Under the pieces are notes generated by a model, which was given only the letters and a program-made list of their open reading frames with translations, had not been told where the DNA came from and searched no databases. The position numbers were made by a program, and so were the translations under genes. From the NCBI RefSeq assembly GCF_036013975.1, contig NZ_CP107904.1:2604001-2668000 (forward strand): a stretch of 64,000 nucleotides of DNA, in the 5' to 3' direction. Shown one piece after another: positions 7,644-17,432 of this stretch (the first letter of the stretch is position 1; every line of letters begins with the position of its first letter). The DNA comes from Kitasatospora sp. NBC_00458. Lineage in GTDB: Bacteria; Actinomycetota; Actinomycetes; Streptomycetales; Streptomycetaceae.

Positions 7644-9149
7644 ATGGCACGGATCGTCATCATCGGCGCAGGTATGAGCGGGCTCGCGGCGGCTTCCCGG
7701 CTGGCGACCCTCGGACACCGGGTGACGGTCTGCGAAGCGCGCGGCACGTACGGCGGGATGGTCGGCCGGTACGAGCGCGACGGCTTCGCCTTCGACACCG
7801 GCCCGGGCCTGCTCACCCTCCCCGCCGTCTACCGCGACCTCGCGCTGAAGACCGGCCGGGAGCCGCTGGAGGAGCTGGTCGAGCTGGCCCCGGTCGACCC
7901 GGAGAGCCGCCACCTCTTCCCCGACGGCACCGACCTGTCGCTGCCCAACGCCTCGCGGGGCGGCGTGGTCCGGGCGCTCGACGGGGCCTTCGGCCCGGGC
8001 GCCGGCGAGCGCTGGGCGACGGTGCTCAACCACGGCCGCACGGTCTGGGAGGCCACCCGCCGCCCGCTGCTGGAGGAGCCGCTGCCCGCCGACCGGCGTC
8101 CGCTGCACTCCGACCCGTACCCGGTGCCGGGCGCGGACCGGCGCGGCCTGTTCTCCCGGCTCCGCGGCCCCCGGCAGTGGACGCTCGCCGACGTCGCCGC
8201 CGAGCAGCTCGGCGGACACCCGGGGCTGACCGCGCTGCTGCACGAGCACGCGCTGCGCTTCGGCCTCGACCCGCGCACCGCCCCCGCCGGGGCCACCGTG
8301 CTGCCCTACATGGAGCAGTCCTTCGGCGTCTGGTACGTCCGGGGCGGGTTGCGCGCGCTGGCCGACGCCTTCTACCGGCGGTGCGAGCAGCGCAAGGTGG
8401 AGTTCCGCTTCGACACGCCGGTCGCCAAGGTGGACACCCGGGACGGCCGGGTCTGCGGCGTGCAGACCAAGGGCGACCGGATCGACGCCGACCTGGTGGT
8501 CTCGTCGATCGACGCCCGGGTGCTGCACACCCAGTGGATGGGCCCGGCCGACTCCTCGGACGACTGGCCCGCCTCCGCCGAGCGGCTGCACGGCGTGCCC
8601 GGGCGGGTCAGCGTGCTGCTCGCGCTGCGCGGCGCCCGCCCCGCCGGGACCGCGCACCGCACGGTGGTGCACTCCGGTGATCCGGCCGCCGAGCTGGCCG
8701 GCGTGTTCGACCCGGCGGTACCGCTGTCCGAGCGCCCGACCGTCCAGGTGCTGCGGCCGGACGACCCGTCGCTGCACCCGGAGGGCCACGAGAGCGTCGT
8801 GGTCACCGCGACCGCCCCCTCGCTGGACCTCGACTGGGGAGTGCCCGGCACCGCCGACGCCTTCGCCGACCGGATGCTGGCCCAGGCCGACGCGGCCGGG
8901 CTCGGCCTGCGCGAGCGGCTGCTGTGGCGGGTGGTCCGCACCCCCGAGCACACCGAGCGCGATGCCGGTTCCTTCTTCGGCTCCGTCCCGCCGCCCGCCC
9001 TGGCCGGTGTCGGCGGCGAGCTGCTCCAGGCCCCGAACGAGGACTTCCCCGGGCTCTACCTCACCGGCGGCGCCGCCCACCCGGGCGGCGGTCTGGCCCG
9101 CGTCGGCATGTCCGCCTGCATCGTGGCCAACCTCATCGGCCCCGCCTGA
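7644..9149 (+). CDS. CrtI/phytoene-desaturase-like FAD-dependent oxidoreductase
   Basis: The product has 501 residues. The N terminus is a dinucleotide-binding strand with IIGAGMSGLAAAS at residues 6-18, followed by the acidic strand end CEARGTYGGMVG and the phrase FDTGPGLLTLP. These are hallmarks of phytoene desaturase/retinol isomerase-type flavoproteins. The C terminus closes with GLYLTGGAAHPGGGLARVGMSA, the second FAD contact. No carotenoid genes are nearby (only a polyprenyl synthetase about 2 kb further on), so the substrate is unknown. The start has no strong ribosome binding site but has a TAGGAT hexamer seven bases upstream, suggesting a leaderless message. Confidence 0.85.
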   Translation: MARIVIIGAGMSGLAAASRLATLGHRVTVCEARGTYGGMVGRYERDGFAFDTGPGLLTLPAVYRDLALKTGREPLEELVELAPVDPESRHLFPDGTDLSLPNASRGGVVRALDGAFGPGAGERWATVLNHGRTVWEATRRPLLEEPLPADRRPLHSDPYPVPGADRRGLFSRLRGPRQWTLADVAAEQLGGHPGLTALLHEHALRFGLDPRTAPAGATVLPYMEQSFGVWYVRGGLRALADAFYRRCEQRKVEFRFDTPVAKVDTRDGRVCGVQTKGDRIDADLVVSSIDARVLHTQWMGPADSSDDWPASAERLHGVPGRVSVLLALRGARPAGTAHRTVVHSGDPAAELAGVFDPAVPLSERPTVQVLRPDDPSLHPEGHESVVVTATAPSLDLDWGVPGTADAFADRMLAQADAAGLGLRERLLWRVVRTPEHTERDAGSFFGSVPPPALAGVGGELLQAPNEDFPGLYLTGGAAHPGGGLARVGMSACIVANLIGPA

Positions 9150-9167
9150 CGCCCGCGTCCGGTGCCC

Positions 9168-9196
9168 CCGCCTCCGGTCCGCTGCGCCGGAGGCGG
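9168..9196. terminator. Hairpin between convergent genes
   Basis: CCGCCTCCGG (9168-9177) and CCGGAGGCGG (9187-9196) form a 10-bp perfect stem with a 9-base loop, between the flavoprotein gene (+) and the Gln-rich protein gene (-). Confidence 0.65.
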
Positions 9197-9205
9197 CCTG
9201 CCGGG

Positions 9206-10150
9206 TCAGCCCTGCTGCTGCCAGGTGGACTGCTGCTGGTAGCCGTACTGGTCGTACTGCGGCTGCTGCGGGATGCCCTGCCCGAGGCCCTGGTCGGGGT
9301 GGGGCTGCTGGTGGTCCGGGTGCTGGTGCTCGGGCTGGGGCTGCCACTGCTGCTGCTCGTAGCCGTACTGGGCGGGCTGGGGCTGCTGCTGGTAGCCGCC
9401 GTACGGGTCCGGCTGCTGGAGGCCCTGCTGCTGGTAGGCGCCGTACGGGTCCGGCTGGGGGACGGCCTGCTGCTGGTAGGTGCCGTAGCCCTGGTCGTAC
9501 GCGAAGGCGGGCTGCTGCTGGGCCTGCCACTGCTGCTGCTGCGCGTTCTGGTCCCAGGCCGCCTGCTGCTGCCCGGGGTCGTAGCCGGCCTGGTAGGCCT
9601 CGGCGTAGGGGTCCGGCTGGGGAACGGCCTGCAGCATCTCGGTCTGCTGCTGCTCGTAGTAGGCGGGGGCGTAGACGCCGTCGTCCGCCAGCTCCTGCAT
9701 CGCGAAGGCGGCGGTCTGCTCGACGGCCGGCACGTCCTCGGCCACCGGGACCGGCTCCGGGGCCTCCTCCACGACGCCGACCTCGCCGACCCGCTCCGCC
9801 GCGACCACGGCGGCCGCGGCCACCGCGCCGCCGCCGGTCAGCGCACCGAGCATGGGCACCTTGGCGAGCGGGCCGGGCAGGCTCCCGTCGGCCTTCCGGA
9901 GCGACCAGCCACCGGCGTAGCCGCGCTTCACGGAGAGGGTGACGAAGGTCTGGCCGACCGCGAACATCGCCGCGCCCGCGCCGATCACCGGGACGGACCC
10001 GGCGACCATCCCGCAGGCGACCCCGAGGAAGCCGGCGAGCGCCAGGCCGCGCCAGTGCAGCGGGGCCCGGTTCTGCAGCAGCAGCTCGGCGACCAGCCAG
10101 AGCGCCACCACCGCCAACGCGGCGTACAGCAGCAGGTATCCGATGCCCAT
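9206..10150 (-). CDS. Membrane protein with a Gln/Tyr/Pro-rich repetitive tail
   Basis: ATG 10150 has GGAGGT about ten bases upstream; the product has 314 residues. The first ~65 residues hold two membrane spans (residues ~3-25 and ~33-65). A short basic segment and an Ala/Val-rich, possibly membrane-associated stretch follow, then an acidic linker. From about residue 185 to the end the protein is low complexity. Repeats of the type PQPDPYGAYQQQ are interspersed with runs of three to four Gln, many Tyr and almost no charge. Such tails resemble prion-like or phase-separating segments. Homologues without known function occur in streptomycetes next to metF. The function is unknown. Confidence 0.8.
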   Translation of the reverse strand: MGIGYLLLYAALAVVALWLVAELLLQNRAPLHWRGLALAGFLGVACGMVAGSVPVIGAGAAMFAVGQTFVTLSVKRGYAGGWSLRKADGSLPGPLAKVPMLGALTGGGAVAAAAVVAAERVGEVGVVEEAPEPVPVAEDVPAVEQTAAFAMQELADDGVYAPAYYEQQQTEMLQAVPQPDPYAEAYQAGYDPGQQQAAWDQNAQQQQWQAQQQPAFAYDQGYGTYQQQAVPQPDPYGAYQQQGLQQPDPYGGYQQQPQPAQYGYEQQQWQPQPEHQHPDHQQPHPDQGLGQGIPQQPQYDQYGYQQQSTWQQQG

Positions 10151-10257
10151 CCCGCCCGCTACCTCCAGTCGCGTGCCGCGCGCGCCGCGCGTGTGCCGCG
10201 ACTGTACCGGTTCAACGGCCCGGGTACCGCATCGCGTTCCCGTTCTCCGGGAGCGGC

Positions 10258-10273
10258 CCGGGGGCGCCCCCGG
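10258..10273 (-). terminator. Short GC hairpin downstream of metF
   Basis: A 7-bp perfect inverted repeat (CCGGGGG / CCCCCGG around CG) lies 76 bases after the metF stop and before the next gene on the same strand. There is no T run, so its strength is uncertain. Confidence 0.4.
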
Positions 10274-10348
10274 CAGGGCCGCACACGGACCGCGGGCGGC
10301 CCTGCGACAGGGCTGCGAACCGGACTGCGTACAGGGCTGCGGCGCAGC

Positions 10349-11263
10349 TCAGCGCCGGTGCAGGCCGAGGTTCTGGTAGATCTCCAGGGTCGCCGGCGAG
10401 TGGTTCAGCGTGATGAAGTGCAGCCCGGGGGCGCCCTCCGCCAACAGCCGCTCGGACATCGCGGTGGCGTGCTCCATGCCGACCTCGCGCAGCGCCGCCG
10501 GGTCGTCGATCACCGCGCGCAGCCGGGCCTCCAGATCGGCCGGGAAGGCCGAGCCGCTCAGCTGGGGGAACCGCTCCAGCTGCTTGGCGTTGGTGACCGG
10601 CATGATCTCCGGGATGATCGGCGCGTCGCAGCCGGCGGCCGTCACCCGGTCGCGCAGCCGCAGGTAGTCGTCGACCTCGAAGAACATCTGGGTGATCGCG
10701 TAGTCGGCCCCGGCGCGGATCTTCGCCACGAAGTGCCGGATGTCCTCGTCCCAGTCGGTCGACCGGGGGTGCATGTTCGGCGAGGCCGCCACGCCGACGC
10801 AGAAGTCGCCGATGCCCTTGATCAGCTCGACCAGCTCGTACGCGTAGGTGACGCCCTGGGGGTGGCTGACCCACTCGCCCAGCGGGTCGCCGGGCGGGTC
10901 GCCGCGCACCGCGAGGACGTTCCGCACGCCCTGGTCGGCGTACTGGCCGATGATGTTGCGCAGCTCGGCGACCGAGTGGTCGACGGCGGTCAGGTGGGCG
11001 ACCGGGGTCAGCGTGGTCTCGGTGGCGATCCGGCCGACCATGTTGACGGTGCGCTCGCGGGAGGAACCGCCCGCGCCGTACGTCATGCAGACGAAGTTGG
11101 GATCGAGGGGTTCGAGCCGTCGGATGGCGTCCCAGAGCCTCTGCTCGCCGACCTCGGTGCGCGGCGGCATGAACTCGAAGGAGAAGGACCGCTTGCCGGC
11201 TGCCAGGAGCTCGCGGACCGTCAGCGCGCGGTCCGGTCTGGTGGAAGCGATGCCTAGTGCCAT
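10349..11263 (-). CDS. metF: 5,10-methylenetetrahydrofolate reductase
   Basis: This FAD enzyme reduces methylenetetrahydrofolate to 5-methyltetrahydrofolate for methionine synthesis. The 304-residue protein has the family signatures [11 protein letters not shown] near residue 30, [18 protein letters not shown] (folate/FAD contacts) and [10 protein letters not shown]. It also has [17 protein letters not shown], and [17 protein letters not shown]. Length is normal for the family. ATG 11263 has no ribosome binding site. Instead a TAACCT hexamer ends six bases upstream, with TTGTCC about 19 bases further, so the message is probably leaderless. It is divergent from the polyprenyl synthetase gene, as metF and idsA2 are in M. 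tuberculosis. Confidence 0.96.
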   Translation of the reverse strand: MALGIASTRPDRALTVRELLAAGKRSFSFEFMPPRTEVGEQRLWDAIRRLEPLDPNFVCMTYGAGGSSRERTVNMVGRIATETTLTPVAHLTAVDHSVAELRNIIGQYADQGVRNVLAVRGDPPGDPLGEWVSHPQGVTYAYELVELIKGIGDFCVGVAASPNMHPRSTDWDEDIRHFVAKIRAGADYAITQMFFEVDDYLRLRDRVTAAGCDAPIIPEIMPVTNAKQLERFPQLSGSAFPADLEARLRAVIDDPAALREVGMEHATAMSERLLAEGAPGLHFITLNHSPATLEIYQNLGLHRR

Positions 11264-11269
11264 GTTGGC

Positions 11270-11275
11270 AGGTTA
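11270..11275 (-). promoter_or_regulatory. -10 (TAACCT) of the putative leaderless metF promoter
   Basis: TAACCT fits TANNNT and is followed by exactly six bases before ATG 11263. A possible -35, TTGTCC, lies at 11295-11300. No Shine-Dalgarno sequence is present. Confidence 0.55.
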
Positions 11276-11447
11276 TCCGCCGGATGAAGGGCCCGGACAA
11301 CTCGGTTCCAGATTTTGAGACAACGGGTGGACGGCGTTCCGCTTCCGAGTGACCCCCGTTCACCCGGACGGCGGAGGCTCATCCGTACACCTGTTCCCGC
11401 CCGCCCGGATACGCTGGCTGCACCCCAGCGACCTCCGGAGCCCCATC

Positions 11448-12554
11448 GTGACCTCAGCCAGCCAGCGGCCGGCCAACCCCATTGACGTGGAGGACGTGCG
11501 CGAGCGTGTCAACGCCGCCCTCGCCGGCTTCATGGACGGCCAGTCGGCCCTGCTCGGCAAGATCTCCCCGCAGCTGGGGCCGGTCGCCGACGCGCTCCGC
11601 GACTTCCTGCTGGACGGCGGCAAGCGGCTGCGTCCGGCGTTCTGCTACTGGGGCTGGCGCGGCGCCGGGGGCCCGGCGGCGGACACCGGGATCGACCGGG
11701 CGGCGGCCGCCCTGGAGCTGCTCCAGGCCAGCGCGCTGGTCCACGACGACCTGATGGACCGCAGCGACACCCGGCGCGGCCTGCCCTCGGTGCACCGCCG
11801 CTTCGAGGCCCTGCACCGCGAGCACGGCTGGCGCGGCGACCGCGAGCAGTACGGCGCCTCGGCGGCGGTGCTGCTCGGCGACCTGCTGCTGATCTGGTGC
11901 GACGAGCTGTTCCTGCACTCGGGCCTGGAGCCGGCCGCGGTGCTGGCCGCCAAGCCGGTGTTCGACCTGATGCGCACCGAGGTGATGGTCGGCCAGTACC
12001 TGGACGTCCTGGAGCCGGTCGCCGGGGACTCCACCGACGAGGGCGCGCTGGACCGGGCGCAGACCGTGCTGCACTACAAGTCGGCCAAGTACACGATCGA
12101 GCGGCCGCTGCAGGTCGGCGCGCTGCTGGCGGGCGCCCCGCCGGAGCTGGTCGAGGCGTACGGGGCGTTCGGCCTGCCGCTGGGCGAGGCCTTCCAGCTG
12201 CGGGACGACCTGCTCGGCGTCTTCGGCGACCCGGCGGTCACCGGCAAGCCCGCCGGGGACGACCTGCGCGAGGGCAAGCGGACGCTGCTGGTCGCGCACG
12301 CCATGCGGGGGCTGCCGGCGGCGGACGCCCGGCACCTGGACGAGCGGCTCGGCGCGCCGGACCTCGCCCCGGCGGAGGTCGCCGGGCTGCGCGCCCTGGT
12401 GGCCCGCTCGGGCGCGCCGGAGGCGGTGGAGGCCCGGATCGAGGAGCTGATGCGGCAGTCGCTGGCCGCGCTGGCCGCGGCGCCGCTGGCGGACGAGCGG
12501 GCCCGCGCGACGCTGCTGGCGCTGGCCGAGGCCGCCACCGTCCGCAAGTACTGA
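11448..12554 (+). CDS. Polyprenyl (geranylgeranyl-type) diphosphate synthase
   Basis: Prenyltransferase that condenses isopentenyl diphosphate with allylic diphosphates. The product is 368 residues from GTG 11448, chosen because CGGAG lies upstream and the protein then matches family length; an in-frame start at 11349 adds an unlikely tail. The first Asp-rich motif DDLMD is at about residues 100-104, preceded by LLDGGKRLRP. The second region is LREGKRT downstream of FQLRDDLLG (about residue 252). This DD-x-x-G form is the usual variant in actinobacterial synthases. A TACGCT hexamer at 11410-11415 may be its -10. Product chain length cannot be read with confidence. The position matches idsA2 of M. 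tuberculosis. Confidence 0.9.
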   Translation: MTSASQRPANPIDVEDVRERVNAALAGFMDGQSALLGKISPQLGPVADALRDFLLDGGKRLRPAFCYWGWRGAGGPAADTGIDRAAAALELLQASALVHDDLMDRSDTRRGLPSVHRRFEALHREHGWRGDREQYGASAAVLLGDLLLIWCDELFLHSGLEPAAVLAAKPVFDLMRTEVMVGQYLDVLEPVAGDSTDEGALDRAQTVLHYKSAKYTIERPLQVGALLAGAPPELVEAYGAFGLPLGEAFQLRDDLLGVFGDPAVTGKPAGDDLREGKRTLLVAHAMRGLPAADARHLDERLGAPDLAPAEVAGLRALVARSGAPEAVEARIEELMRQSLAALAAAPLADERARATLLALAEAATVRKY

Positions 12555-12627
12555 CCGCGGCCGACGGCGGGCCGGACCGGCCGGGCGCCGGACGGCCCGG
12601 CCGCCGGGGTCCGGCCGCCGGGGGGGC

Positions 12628-13278
12628 CTAGACCTCGCGCAGCCGGCGGGCGAACTCGGCGGCCGCCGCCCGCGGGTCCTCCGCACCGGTGATGGCCCGG
12701 ACCACCACGACCCGGCGGGCGCCGGCGGCCAGCACCTCGTCCAGGTTGCCCAGGTCGATCCCGCCGATGGCGAACCACGGCCGGTCGGTGGTCCGCTTCG
12801 CCGCGTACGAGACCAGGCCGAGGCCCGGCGCGTGCCGGCCGGGCTTGGTCGGGGTGGGCCAGACCGGGCCGGTGCAGAAGTAGTCCACGCCGGGCTCGGC
12901 GATCGCCGCGTCCACCTCGGACTCCGCGTGGCAGGACCGGCCGATCAGCACGTCCTCGCCGAGGATCGCGCGGGCGGCCGGCACGGGCAGGTCGTCCTGC
13001 CCGAGGTGCAGCACGTCCGGTCCGGCCGCGTGGGCGACGTCGGCGCGGTCGTTGACGGCGAGCAGCCTGCCGTGCCGCCGGCAGGCGTCGGCGAAGACCT
13101 CCAGCGCCGCCAGCTCCTGCCTGGCCTCCAGCCCCTTGTCCCGCAGCTGGACGACGTCCACGCCGCCGGCCAGCGCGGCGTCCAGGAAGTCGGCGAGGTC
13201 GCCCTGCTCGCGGCGGGCGTCGGTGCACAGGTAGAGCCGGGCGTCGGCGAGCCGCCGGCGCGGGGTGTCGGCCGCCAT
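12628..13278 (-). CDS. thiE: Thiamine-phosphate synthase
   Basis: Joins the HMP-pyrophosphate and thiazole-phosphate moieties to make thiamine monophosphate. The 216-residue TIM-barrel protein has [17 protein letters not shown] (pyrimidine/phosphate site), [21 protein letters not shown] and [25 protein letters not shown] and FAIGGID complete the ordered family motifs. ATG 13278 overlaps the stop of the upstream Rv2175c-like gene by one base (TGATG), so the two are translationally coupled. The other thiamine genes are on the opposite strand behind a TPP riboswitch, so thiE is transcribed separately from them. Confidence 0.95.
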   Translation of the reverse strand: MAADTPRRRLADARLYLCTDARREQGDLADFLDAALAGGVDVVQLRDKGLEARQELAALEVFADACRRHGRLLAVNDRADVAHAAGPDVLHLGQDDLPVPAARAILGEDVLIGRSCHAESEVDAAIAEPGVDYFCTGPVWPTPTKPGRHAPGLGLVSYAAKRTTDRPWFAIGGIDLGNLDEVLAAGARRVVVVRAITGAEDPRAAAAEFARRLREV

Positions 13279-13643
13279 CAGATCAGCATCGCCTGGGCGC
13301 GGCGCTTCACCTCGGTGCCGCGGTTCTCCTGCAGGGCCTGGATCGGGCTGCCGGGCAGCGACGGGTCCTCGGTGAAGAGCCACTCCAGGATCTCCGCGTC
13401 GTTGTACCCGCAGTCGCGCAGCACGGTCAGCGTCCCGGACAGGTGCTTGACCAGCCCGGCGCCGTCGATGAACGCGGCCGGCACCTGCAGCGACTTGTTG
13501 GGGCCGCGCCGTACGGCGATCAGCCCGCCGTTCTTGACCAGGTCCCGCACCTCGGTGACCCGGACCCCCCACTGCTCCGAGATGTCGGGCAGGTACATCC
13601 ACTCGGTGACCAGGGACTCAATCTTGCTTTCGATCTCACTCAC
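13278..13643 (-). CDS. Rv2175c-family winged-helix DNA-binding protein
   Basis: The start is taken as GTG 13643 ([12 protein letters not shown]), giving 121 residues; a longer frame to 13682 adds an Arg-rich tail without support. The N-terminal half is a compact helix-turn-helix ([25 protein letters not shown]). The C-terminal half matches the Rv2175c C domain: [27 protein letters not shown] and [21 protein letters not shown]. In M. tuberculosis Rv2175c lies beside, and is phosphorylated by, the kinase PknL. Here a PASTA kinase gene is only 4 kb away, so the protein may be its substrate. It precedes and overlaps thiE. Confidence 0.85.
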   Translation of the reverse strand: MSEIESKIESLVTEWMYLPDISEQWGVRVTEVRDLVKNGGLIAVRRGPNKSLQVPAAFIDGAGLVKHLSGTLTVLRDCGYNDAEILEWLFTEDPSLPGSPIQALQENRGTEVKRRAQAMLI

Positions 13644-13695
13644 GTCACCAGACTGCCACCTCCGCGGCCCGCCGCGCACCACCCGGCCCCGCGGA

Positions 13696-14940
13696 CTACC
13701 CCGCGACGGCCGACTTCAGCGGCACCGCGGGGTCGGCCGCGAGGGCCCGGTCGAGCACCGCGCCGCGCTCGACCAGCCGCCGGCCCTGGGCCAGGTCGCG
13801 CGGGCGGTCGACGGCGAGCAGCGCGCGCAGGACGCCGTCGCGCAGCCAGAGCACCGACCAGTCCGGCCCGTCCGGGGCGCCCCGCCACAGCAGTTCGTCG
13901 CCCTCGCCGTGCCGCCCGGCGTACTGCGCCGTCCTGCCGAACTGCTCGGACCAGAAGTACTGCACCGGGTCGTACGGCGGCGCGTCCGTGCCGAGCACCG
14001 AGGCGGCGGCCGCCGCGGCGGACTGCAGCGCGTGGTCCCAGTGCTGGACGGCCAGCCGGGCGCCGGAGCGTGCCGAGGGGTAGCTGACGCAGTCGCCCGC
14101 CGCGAAGACCCCGGGCAGACCGGTGCGCAGCCGCTCGTCCACCAGGACGGCACCGGCCGCGTCCAGTTCCACGCCGCTGCCGGCCAGCCAGCCGGTCGAC
14201 GGGCGGGCCCCGACGCCGACCACCACCTCGTCGGCCGGCAGGTGGGTGCCGTCCGCCAGCAGCACGGCGCCCGGCTCGACGGCGGCGACGCCCACGCCGC
14301 AGCGCAGCTCGACCCCGGCCTCCGCGTACCAGCCGGCCATCACCCGGCCGATCTCGGTGGGCAGCGCGCCGGGGACGGGGGCCGGGCCCGCCTCGACGAC
14401 GGTCACCTCGCAGCCGGCGGCGCGGGCGGCGGTGGCCACCTCGGCGCCGATCCAGCCCGCGCCGACCAGCACCAGGCGCAGGCCGGGGCGGAGCAGGGCG
14501 CGCAGGGCGAGCGCGTCGTCCAGGGTGTGCAGCAGGTGGGCCCGCTCGGCGCCGGGCAGGGCGCGCGGTTCGGCGCCGGTGGCGATCACCAGCGAGCCGA
14601 ACGGCAGGTCGCCGGCGTCGGTGTGCAGCACGCCCGGGCTGCCCGGGGTGCCGGGGGTGAGGCCGGTGGCCCGGCGGCCGGTCAGCAGCTCGACGTCCAG
14701 CTGCCCGAAGTCGAGGTCGAGGGTGGTGTTGTCGGCCTTGCCCAGCAGCACGTCCTTGGAGAGCGGCGGCCGGTCGTACGGCACGTGCGGTTCGGCTCCG
14801 ACCAGCACGATCCGCCCCTGCCAGCCGTCGCGCCGCAGCACGAGGGCGCACTGCGCCCCCGCCAGTCCCGCACCGACCACGACCACCTGGTCCGCGTGGT
14901 CCGCCTGCTCCGTCCGGTCCGCCCCGCTCATGTCCGCCAC
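13696..14940 (-). CDS. NAD(P)/FAD-dependent ferredoxin/rubredoxin-reductase-like oxidoreductase
   Basis: This 414-residue protein has an FAD-binding GAGLAGAQCAL near residue 24. It also has PYDRPPLSKDVLLG (typical of ferredoxin reductases of oxygenase systems), a central NAD-binding GAGWIGAEVA near 155, and the second FAD contact GVFAAGDC near 295. The C-terminal lobe contains QYFWSEQFGR, as in putidaredoxin-reductase-like enzymes. No ferredoxin, P450 or oxygenase gene adjoins it. The start is GTG 14940 rather than ATG 14931, because a TACAGT hexamer ends exactly six bases before the GTG, suggesting a leaderless message. The physiological electron acceptor is unknown. Confidence 0.88.
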   Translation of the reverse strand: MADMSGADRTEQADHADQVVVVGAGLAGAQCALVLRRDGWQGRIVLVGAEPHVPYDRPPLSKDVLLGKADNTTLDLDFGQLDVELLTGRRATGLTPGTPGSPGVLHTDAGDLPFGSLVIATGAEPRALPGAERAHLLHTLDDALALRALLRPGLRLVLVGAGWIGAEVATAARAAGCEVTVVEAGPAPVPGALPTEIGRVMAGWYAEAGVELRCGVGVAAVEPGAVLLADGTHLPADEVVVGVGARPSTGWLAGSGVELDAAGAVLVDERLRTGLPGVFAAGDCVSYPSARSGARLAVQHWDHALQSAAAAAASVLGTDAPPYDPVQYFWSEQFGRTAQYAGRHGEGDELLWRGAPDGPDWSVLWLRDGVLRALLAVDRPRDLAQGRRLVERGAVLDRALAADPAVPLKSAVAG

Positions 14941-14946
14941 GCCGTC

Positions 14947-14952
14947 ACTGTA
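14947..14952 (-). promoter_or_regulatory. -10 (TACAGT) of a putative leaderless promoter
   Basis: TACAGT on the minus strand is followed by six bases and then GTG 14940. No ribosome binding site is visible between them. Confidence 0.5.
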
Positions 14953-15038
14953 CCCAGCGCGGTCCGACGGCCCCGGCCGGGCCGGGGCCGTCCCGTCCGC
15001 CCCTCGTACGCGCCTTCAGCGGCCGCACCCCCCGGAGT

Positions 15039-15044
15039 TATGGT
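15039..15044 (+). promoter_or_regulatory. -10 (TATGGT) of the thiO-thiS-thiG operon
   Basis: TATGGT fits TANNNT and lies just upstream of the riboswitch, which would put the transcription start near 15051. No strong -35 is visible. Confidence 0.5.
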
Positions 15045-15049
15045 GGGGG

Positions 15050-15146
15050 CACCATCACGGGAGCCCGGCGTACCGGGCTGAGAGGCGGGCTGGAACGGCC
15101 TGCGACCGTCCGAACCTGATCCGGGTCATACCGGCGAAGGGAGAGC
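15050..15146 (+). ncRNA. TPP riboswitch (THI element)
   Basis: The leader has the two invariant parts of the thiamine pyrophosphate aptamer: CGGGCTGAGAGGCGGGC at about 15073-15090, and the thi-box core ACCTGATCCGGGTCATACCG followed by GCGAAGGGA at about 15114-15142. P1 pairs the CGGGAGC-side and the terminal segment. The purine stretch GGGAGAG at the 3' end overlaps the ribosome binding site of thiO, so control by sequestering the Shine-Dalgarno is likely. It should repress thiO-thiS-thiG when TPP is plentiful. Confidence 0.93.
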
Positions 15147-15153
15147 AGCGACT

Positions 15154-16313
15154 TTGACACGCTTGGCGAAAGGCGCCCGTGCCGACGTGCTGGTGATCGG
15201 CGGGGGCCTCATCGGCCTCGTGGTCGCCTGGCGGGCGGCCCAGCGCGGGCTGCGGGTCGTCGTGGCCGACCCGGCGCACGGCGGCGGCGCCGCCCGGGTC
15301 GCGGCCGGGATGCTCGCCCCGGTCACCGAGCTCCAGTACGGCGAGGAGCCGCTGCTGCGGCTCGGCATGGCGTCCAACGAGCGCTACGCGGCCTTCGCCG
15401 CCGAACTCACCGAGGCGAGCGGCGGCCACGACACCGGCTACCGGCAGTGCGGCACGGTCGCCGTCGCCCTGGACTCCGACGACCGCGCGGAACTGCGCGA
15501 GCTGCACGCCTTCCACCAGCGGCTCGGCCTGGACTCGCAGTGGCTCACCGGCCGCGAGGCCCGCCGGCTCGAACCGATGCTCGCCCCGGGCGTCCGCGGC
15601 GGCCTGCACGTCACCGACGACCACCAGGTGGACGGCCGCCGGCTCGCCGCGGCCCTGGTCCTCGCCTGCGAACGCGCGGGCGTGCTCCTGCACCGCGCGG
15701 AGGCCTCCGCACTGCTGGTCGAGCACGACCGCGCGGTCGGCGCCCGGCTGTCCACCGGCGAGACGGTCGGCGCCGACCAGGTCGTCCTCGCCGCCGGCTC
15801 CCGCAGCCACCTGCTGCCCGGGCTGCCGGCGGGCGTGCTGCCGGCGATCCGCCCGGTGAAGGGCCAGATCCTGCGGCTGACGGTCCCCGCGGCGTACCGG
15901 CCGTTCCTGTCCCGCAACGTCCGCGCGGTGGTCCGCGGGCAGCACATCTACCTGGTGCCGCGGGAGAACGGCGAGCTGGTGATCGGCGCCACCAGCGAGG
16001 AGCAGGGGTACGACACCACCGTCACCGCCGGGGGCGTCTACGAGCTGCTCCGCGACGCCCACGAGCTGGTCCCCGGCCTCACCGAGCTGCCGCTGACCGA
16101 GACCGCCGCCGGCCTGCGCCCGGGCTCGCCCGACAACGCGCCGCTGCTCGGCCCGACCGCGCTGCCCGGCCTGGTCGCCGCCACCGGCCACTACCGCAAC
16201 GGGGTGCTGCTCACCCCGGTCACCGGCGACCTGCTCGCCGACTACCTGGCCACCGGCGTGACGCCGGACCTCGCCGAGCCCTTCTCCCCCACCCGCTTCA
16301 CGAAGGTCCCCGC

Positions 16314-16317
<4 letters not shown>
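15154..16317 (+). CDS. thiO: Glycine oxidase
   Basis: FAD enzyme that oxidises glycine to iminoglycine for the thiazole ring of thiamine. The TTG start at 15154 follows GGGAGAG directly downstream of the TPP aptamer; 387 residues. VIGGGLIGLVVAWRAAQRG near residue 14 binds FAD, VAAGMLAP follows, and ATGHYRNGVLLTPVTG near the C terminus is the family's closing motif. The gene overlaps thiS by four bases (ATGA), so thiO, thiS and thiG form one operon. Confidence 0.95.
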
Positions 16318-17322
<1,005 letters not shown>

Positions 17323-17420
17323 CCCGGCGTCCGGTGCCCGCCACCGCCCGGCGGTGTCACGAACCGGGCACAGACCGGCCCCGGGGGCGGTGTCCCCGGA
17401 GCCGGCCGTCGGGTCGGCAC

Positions 17421-17426
17421 TAGAAT
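17421..17426 (+). promoter_or_regulatory. -10 (TAGAAT) of the putative leaderless PASTA kinase promoter
   Basis: TAGAAT is close to the TATAAT consensus and ends six bases before GTG 17433. No ribosome binding site separates them. Confidence 0.6.
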
Positions 17427-17432
17427 CGGCGG

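Noticed and set aside
8924..11257. 777-aa open frame on the + strand
   Set aside because: Shadow of the flavoprotein, the Gln-rich protein and metF. Its Leu/Val-rich part mirrors the Gln-rich repeats in another frame.
11349..11447. N-terminal extension of the polyprenyl synthetase from 11349
   Set aside because: The extra 33 residues are unlike the family. A ribosome binding site supports GTG 11448.
17342..17356. CACCGC/GCGGTG hairpin after thiG as a firm terminator
   Set aside because: The stem is only six base pairs with no T run. It is mentioned with thiG but not called.
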